From Syntrophaceae bacterium (GTDB lineage: Bacteria > Desulfobacterota > Syntrophia > Syntrophales > UBA2210), in NCBI GenBank assembly GCA_030619435.1, contig JAUXBI010000005.1, forward strand, positions 1-15,843: a stretch of DNA of 15,843 bases, given 5' to 3'. The notes beneath the pieces were generated by a model. It was not told the origin of the DNA. It saw only the letters and a program-made list of their open reading frames with translations, and searched no databases. The position numbers were made by a program, and so were the translations under genes. Position 1 is the stretch's first letter. Each line of letters begins with the position of its first letter. This document shows positions 14,028 to 15,843 of this stretch, piece after piece.

Positions 14028-14066
14028 CTAATGATAATCTGTGATTTCAACATCGTACGCATCGCG
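14028..14066 (-). pseudogene. higB: Remnant of the HigB toxin gene (last 12 codons)
   Basis: On the - strand the codons directly before higA read RDAYDVEITDYH followed by TAG. The string DAYDVEI-DYH is the characteristic C-terminus of HigB toxins, and its stop overlaps the higA ribosome-binding site exactly as in intact higBA operons. A TAG at 14067-14069 immediately precedes it in frame, and no other HigB sequence is visible up to the recombinase gene. The toxin has therefore been lost by deletion or by recombination at about 14064. Confidence 0.8.
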
Positions 14067-14079
14067 CTAATAATGTCAA
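14052..14079 (-). promoter_or_regulatory. Possible promoter for the orphan higA
   Basis: On the - strand a perfect TTGACA (14079-14074) is followed after 16 nt by TACGAT (14057-14052), a four-of-six -10 match. The -10 lies inside the HigB remnant codons. A transcript from here would begin about 25-30 nt before the higA start. The spacer contains GCGCGATGCG, a possible operator. Confidence 0.45.
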
Positions 14080-14132
14080 GCGTTAAACTTCAAATGTAAA
14101 AATGAAGTAAATTTTTATAGGGCTATAACATT

Positions 14133-14217
14133 GATAAAATAGTCGCTGACACTATTTTATCCACCAGCGGTTCACCGTCTGGTGGAGCGGATGGTTCAAG
14201 TAAGCCGCTGACGCGGC
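14133..14217. repeat. Cluster of three palindromes at the left side of the IS91-type element
   Basis: Three stem-loops stand side by side. GATAAAATAGT (14133-14143) and ACTATTTTATC (14151-14161) form a perfect 11-bp inverted repeat with the loop CGCTGAC. CCACCAG (14161-14167) pairs with CTGGTGG (14179-14185). GCCGC-TGAC-GCGGC occupies 14204-14217. CGCTGAC occurs in the first loop and again at 14206-14212. Such clusters suit a terIS-like end or another protein-binding region. Confidence 0.6.
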
Positions 14218-14307
14218 AGGATTAACACCTTCAACTCTAACTATTTCAATCATCCCTGGGCTCGATACTTCTCTGACTTTCTCTTCTGCAAACTTTTCTC
14301 TTTACAA

Positions 14308-14372
14308 CTGCCATAATACCACTCCATACACATCTTTTTAACCCCAAAAAGAGAGGAGAGGTATTATGGCAG
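14308..14372 (+). promoter_or_regulatory. mRNA hairpin predicted to sequester the recombinase RBS and start codon
   Basis: CTGCCATAATACC (14308-14320) is the exact reverse complement of GGTATTATGGCAG (14360-14372). The pairing continues after one mismatch with CTCC (14322-14325) against GGAG (14355-14358). The right arm contains the Shine-Dalgarno AGGAG core and the ATG at 14366. The remaining loop is 29 nt. Any transcript entering from upstream would fold so that the start is hidden. Confidence 0.7.
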
Positions 14373-15268
14373 CACTACAAACACCCTGGTACGACAAAGC
14401 AGTTGAAGCCCTTAAACTCAATGGTAAAGGTGAACGTACTCAAGAAGCCTACGCGCGGCATGTGCGCAAATTAATCGAGTTTCACCATGGCAAAGATCCC
14501 GATAGGATTACCGAGGAGGAACTCAGAAAATATTTTATCCATCGTCAGGACGTCAACAAGTGGCAGCCCAACACCATGCGCATCTGTTACAGCGCGATCA
14601 AGCTGTTTTATCTTCATGTTGTCGAACGTGACTGGCATATTTTCAAAGTTCTCAAGGCCCCATACGAAAAAAGGCTGCCGGCGGTATTAACCCGGGAAGA
14701 GATCAACCGTATCTTCTCAAAAATTACCACCTTTCACAACTACGTTTTCCATTCAACTGTCTATTCCTGCGGCCTGAGACTGCAGGAGGGGCTTTTCCTG
14801 CAAGTGTCAGACATTGACGGTAAGCGTAAACTTATCCATGTTCATCGGGGCAAGGGGGCCAAGGATCGCTATGTTCCGCTGCCCGATGCCACTTTGAATC
14901 TCCTGCGCCGTTACTGGGTTACACACCGTAACCAGGAACTGATCTTTCCGGCCCTGGGCCGTGGCCAAAACCTTGGCCCGGTTTCAAAGATGCCGATGGC
15001 CATCGAGAGTGTCCAGGGCGCCTTCCGGCAGGCAAAATATCAGGCCGGGATCAAGAAACGGCGCGTTTCCGTCCATACCCTGCGCCATTCATACGCCACC
15101 CATCTCCTTGAAGCAGGTGTCAATATCCGCGCTATCCAACGCTACCTGGGGCACGCCCAGTTGGAAACCACCATGGTCTATCTGCACCTGACCAGCAAAG
15201 GCCAGGAAAACGCCTTCGGCATTATCAACAATGTAATGAAAGGACTCGACCATGGGAACTATCGCTGA
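14366..15268 (+). CDS. Tyrosine recombinase (XerC/D-like integrase) of the IS91-type element
   Basis: The 300-residue protein has an N-terminal SAM-like DNA-binding domain (residues about 8-95) and a complete catalytic domain. Catalytic residues are all visible: Arg138 in GLRLQE, Lys163 in RGKGAKDR, His237 and Arg240 in HTLRHSYATH, His263 in YLGHA, and the nucleophile Tyr272 in TTMVYLHLT. It should therefore be active in DNA strand exchange. The length matches XerC/D and the integrases that accompany IS91-like transposases. AGGAG lies 7 nt before the ATG, inside the right arm of a long inverted repeat. The stop overlaps the transposase start by 17 nt, so the pair is translationally linked. 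It could resolve transposition intermediates or dimers; its real role in these elements is not settled from sequence. Confidence 0.93.
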   Translation: MAALQTPWYDKAVEALKLNGKGERTQEAYARHVRKLIEFHHGKDPDRITEEELRKYFIHRQDVNKWQPNTMRICYSAIKLFYLHVVERDWHIFKVLKAPYEKRLPAVLTREEINRIFSKITTFHNYVFHSTVYSCGLRLQEGLFLQVSDIDGKRKLIHVHRGKGAKDRYVPLPDATLNLLRRYWVTHRNQELIFPALGRGQNLGPVSKMPMAIESVQGAFRQAKYQAGIKKRRVSVHTLRHSYATHLLEAGVNIRAIQRYLGHAQLETTMVYLHLTSKGQENAFGIINNVMKGLDHGNYR

Positions 15269-15843
15269 TATCTTTCGTGAGCATGGCCCCGAGTACCTGG
15301 AAACTTATCAGGAATCAATTCCTTCGAACCACCGGAAAGTGATCAAGGGCATTATTAACTGTCGTACTGAAGTCTGCGGCGTCAATGTTTACACCTGCGG
15401 GCAGTGTGGCAAGTCCCAGGTTGTTTTCCGTTCCTGCGGCAACCGTCACTGCCCGACCTGCCAGAATCACAAAACCCGGCAGTGGCTGGAAAGACAACTC
15501 AACCGGAAGCTTCCCGGTCACCACTTCATGGTCACCTTCACAGTTCCCAGGCAACTGCGCCGTCTTATGCGCGGTCATCAAAGAATCGCTTACGCCGCTC
15601 TTTTTGCAGCCTCTTCAGCGGCGCTGAAGAAACTGTCCGCCGATGAGGAATTTGTCGGCGGTGACTGTCCCGGGTTTTTCGGAGTTCTGCATACCTGGGG
15701 GCGACAACTGGAATATCACCCCCATATCCATTACATCGTTCCCGGTGGCGCTTTCGATAAAACCAGCGGCAATTGGCACTCTTCACGCATTGATTTTTAT
15801 GTCCCGGTATCAGCCCTGTCAAAGATCTTTCGCGCCAAATTCC
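15252..15843 (+). CDS. IS91-family HUH transposase (3' truncated by window edge)
   Basis: The frame opens with ATG at 15252, inside the end of the recombinase gene, and stays open for 197 codons to the window end. The N-terminus has the IS91-type zinc-binding module, with cysteines at 37, 42, 49, 52, 62, 67 and 70 (YTCGQCGK, FRSCGNRHCPTCQ). The HUH endonuclease motif follows as EYHPHIHYIV, with His158 and His160 coordinating the metal. The catalytic tyrosine or tyrosines lie in the missing C-terminal part. The family nicks single-stranded DNA for rolling-circle transposition from oriIS. No clear ribosome-binding site precedes the ATG, as expected for coupling to the recombinase. The sequence is uninterrupted as far as it can be read. 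Confidence 0.92.
   Translation, partial: MGTIADIFREHGPEYLETYQESIPSNHRKVIKGIINCRTEVCGVNVYTCGQCGKSQVVFRSCGNRHCPTCQNHKTRQWLERQLNRKLPGHHFMVTFTVPRQLRRLMRGHQRIAYAALFAASSAALKKLSADEEFVGGDCPGFFGVLHTWGRQLEYHPHIHYIVPGGAFDKTSGNWHSSRIDFYVPVSALSKIFRAKF

Larger units (their letters stand above)
14070..15843 (+). mobile_element. IS91-family element with accessory tyrosine recombinase (3' end outside window)
   Basis: The element is identified by its two overlapping genes, a XerC/D-like recombinase followed by a HUH transposase with an IS91-type zinc domain. The left boundary is not defined. It must lie between the HigB remnant (about 14067) and the recombinase gene, most likely near the palindromes that begin at 14133. 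IS91-type elements move by rolling-circle replication and lack terminal inverted repeats, so no matching right end is expected by symmetry. The right end, which should hold the replication origin oriIS, lies beyond 15843. G+C content rises sharply from about 14366 onward compared with the flanking chromosome. Confidence 0.7.

Noticed and set aside
14074..14088. Integron attC-like core (TCAAGCGTTAAAC)
   Set aside because: No paired RYYYAAC/GTTRRRY site with an intervening palindrome of the right length was found, and the bases overlap the higA promoter and HigB remnant.
1..15843. CRISPR array, tRNA or rRNA genes
   Set aside because: No regularly spaced direct repeats and no tRNA cloverleaf or rRNA sequence were seen on reading both strands; a dedicated scan was not possible.

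Overview
The window reads as ordinary chromosome from a Gram-negative, deltaproteobacterium-like bacterium (Desulfobacterota), with a mobile element running off its right end. Three things point that way: a mitochondrial EFG1-like elongation factor G, a form known from spirochaetes, planctomycetes and deltaproteobacteria; an Aquifex-type aconitase beside a eukaryote-type NADP isocitrate dehydrogenase; and an outer-membrane OmpA-domain lipo/periplasmic-style protein. The taxonomic call is inference from gene families, not from a search.

Region 1 (1-4560) is a polyhydroxyalkanoate (PHA) locus. After the tail of a GAF-domain protein comes a PhaJ/MaoC-type (R)-enoyl-CoA hydratase on the + strand. 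Convergent to it, on the - strand, lies a run that in transcription order is phasin-like gene 2, phasin-like gene 1, a PHA synthase (PhaC-like) and a short PhaE-like subunit with a lysine-rich tail. The regulator PhaR is divergent from this run. The PhaR/phasin intergenic region holds a perfect TGTTGCA-N-TGCAACA palindrome next to a good phasin promoter, and a related half-site inside a likely phaR promoter. This fits the classical circuit in which PhaR represses the phasins and itself until PHA titrates it away. The synthase gene begins beside a palindromic intergenic repeat that artificially lengthens its reading frame; the true start is best placed at 3048.

Region 2 (4560-7680) carries the EF-G gene and, 35 nt downstream, an unrecognised RecA/KaiC-like P-loop ATPase, closed by a strong intrinsic terminator at 7638-7676.

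Region 3 (7700-12910) holds aconitase, NADP-isocitrate dehydrogenase and the 23S rRNA/tRNA methyltransferase RlmN (overlapping idh by 17 nt), followed by an exported TPR plus OmpA-like protein. The first two enzymes carry citrate to 2-oxoglutarate.

Region 4 (12920-15843) is accessory. A zeta/AAA_33-type kinase has an antitoxin-like N-terminus and an altered P-loop. Upstream of it is a HigA antitoxin whose HigB toxin partner survives only as its last dozen codons. Next comes an IS91-type element with a tyrosine recombinase overlapping a HUH transposase that is cut by the window end. The element's leader contains a cluster of palindromes and a long hairpin that would bury the recombinase ribosome-binding site and start codon. 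No tRNA, rRNA or CRISPR array was seen.
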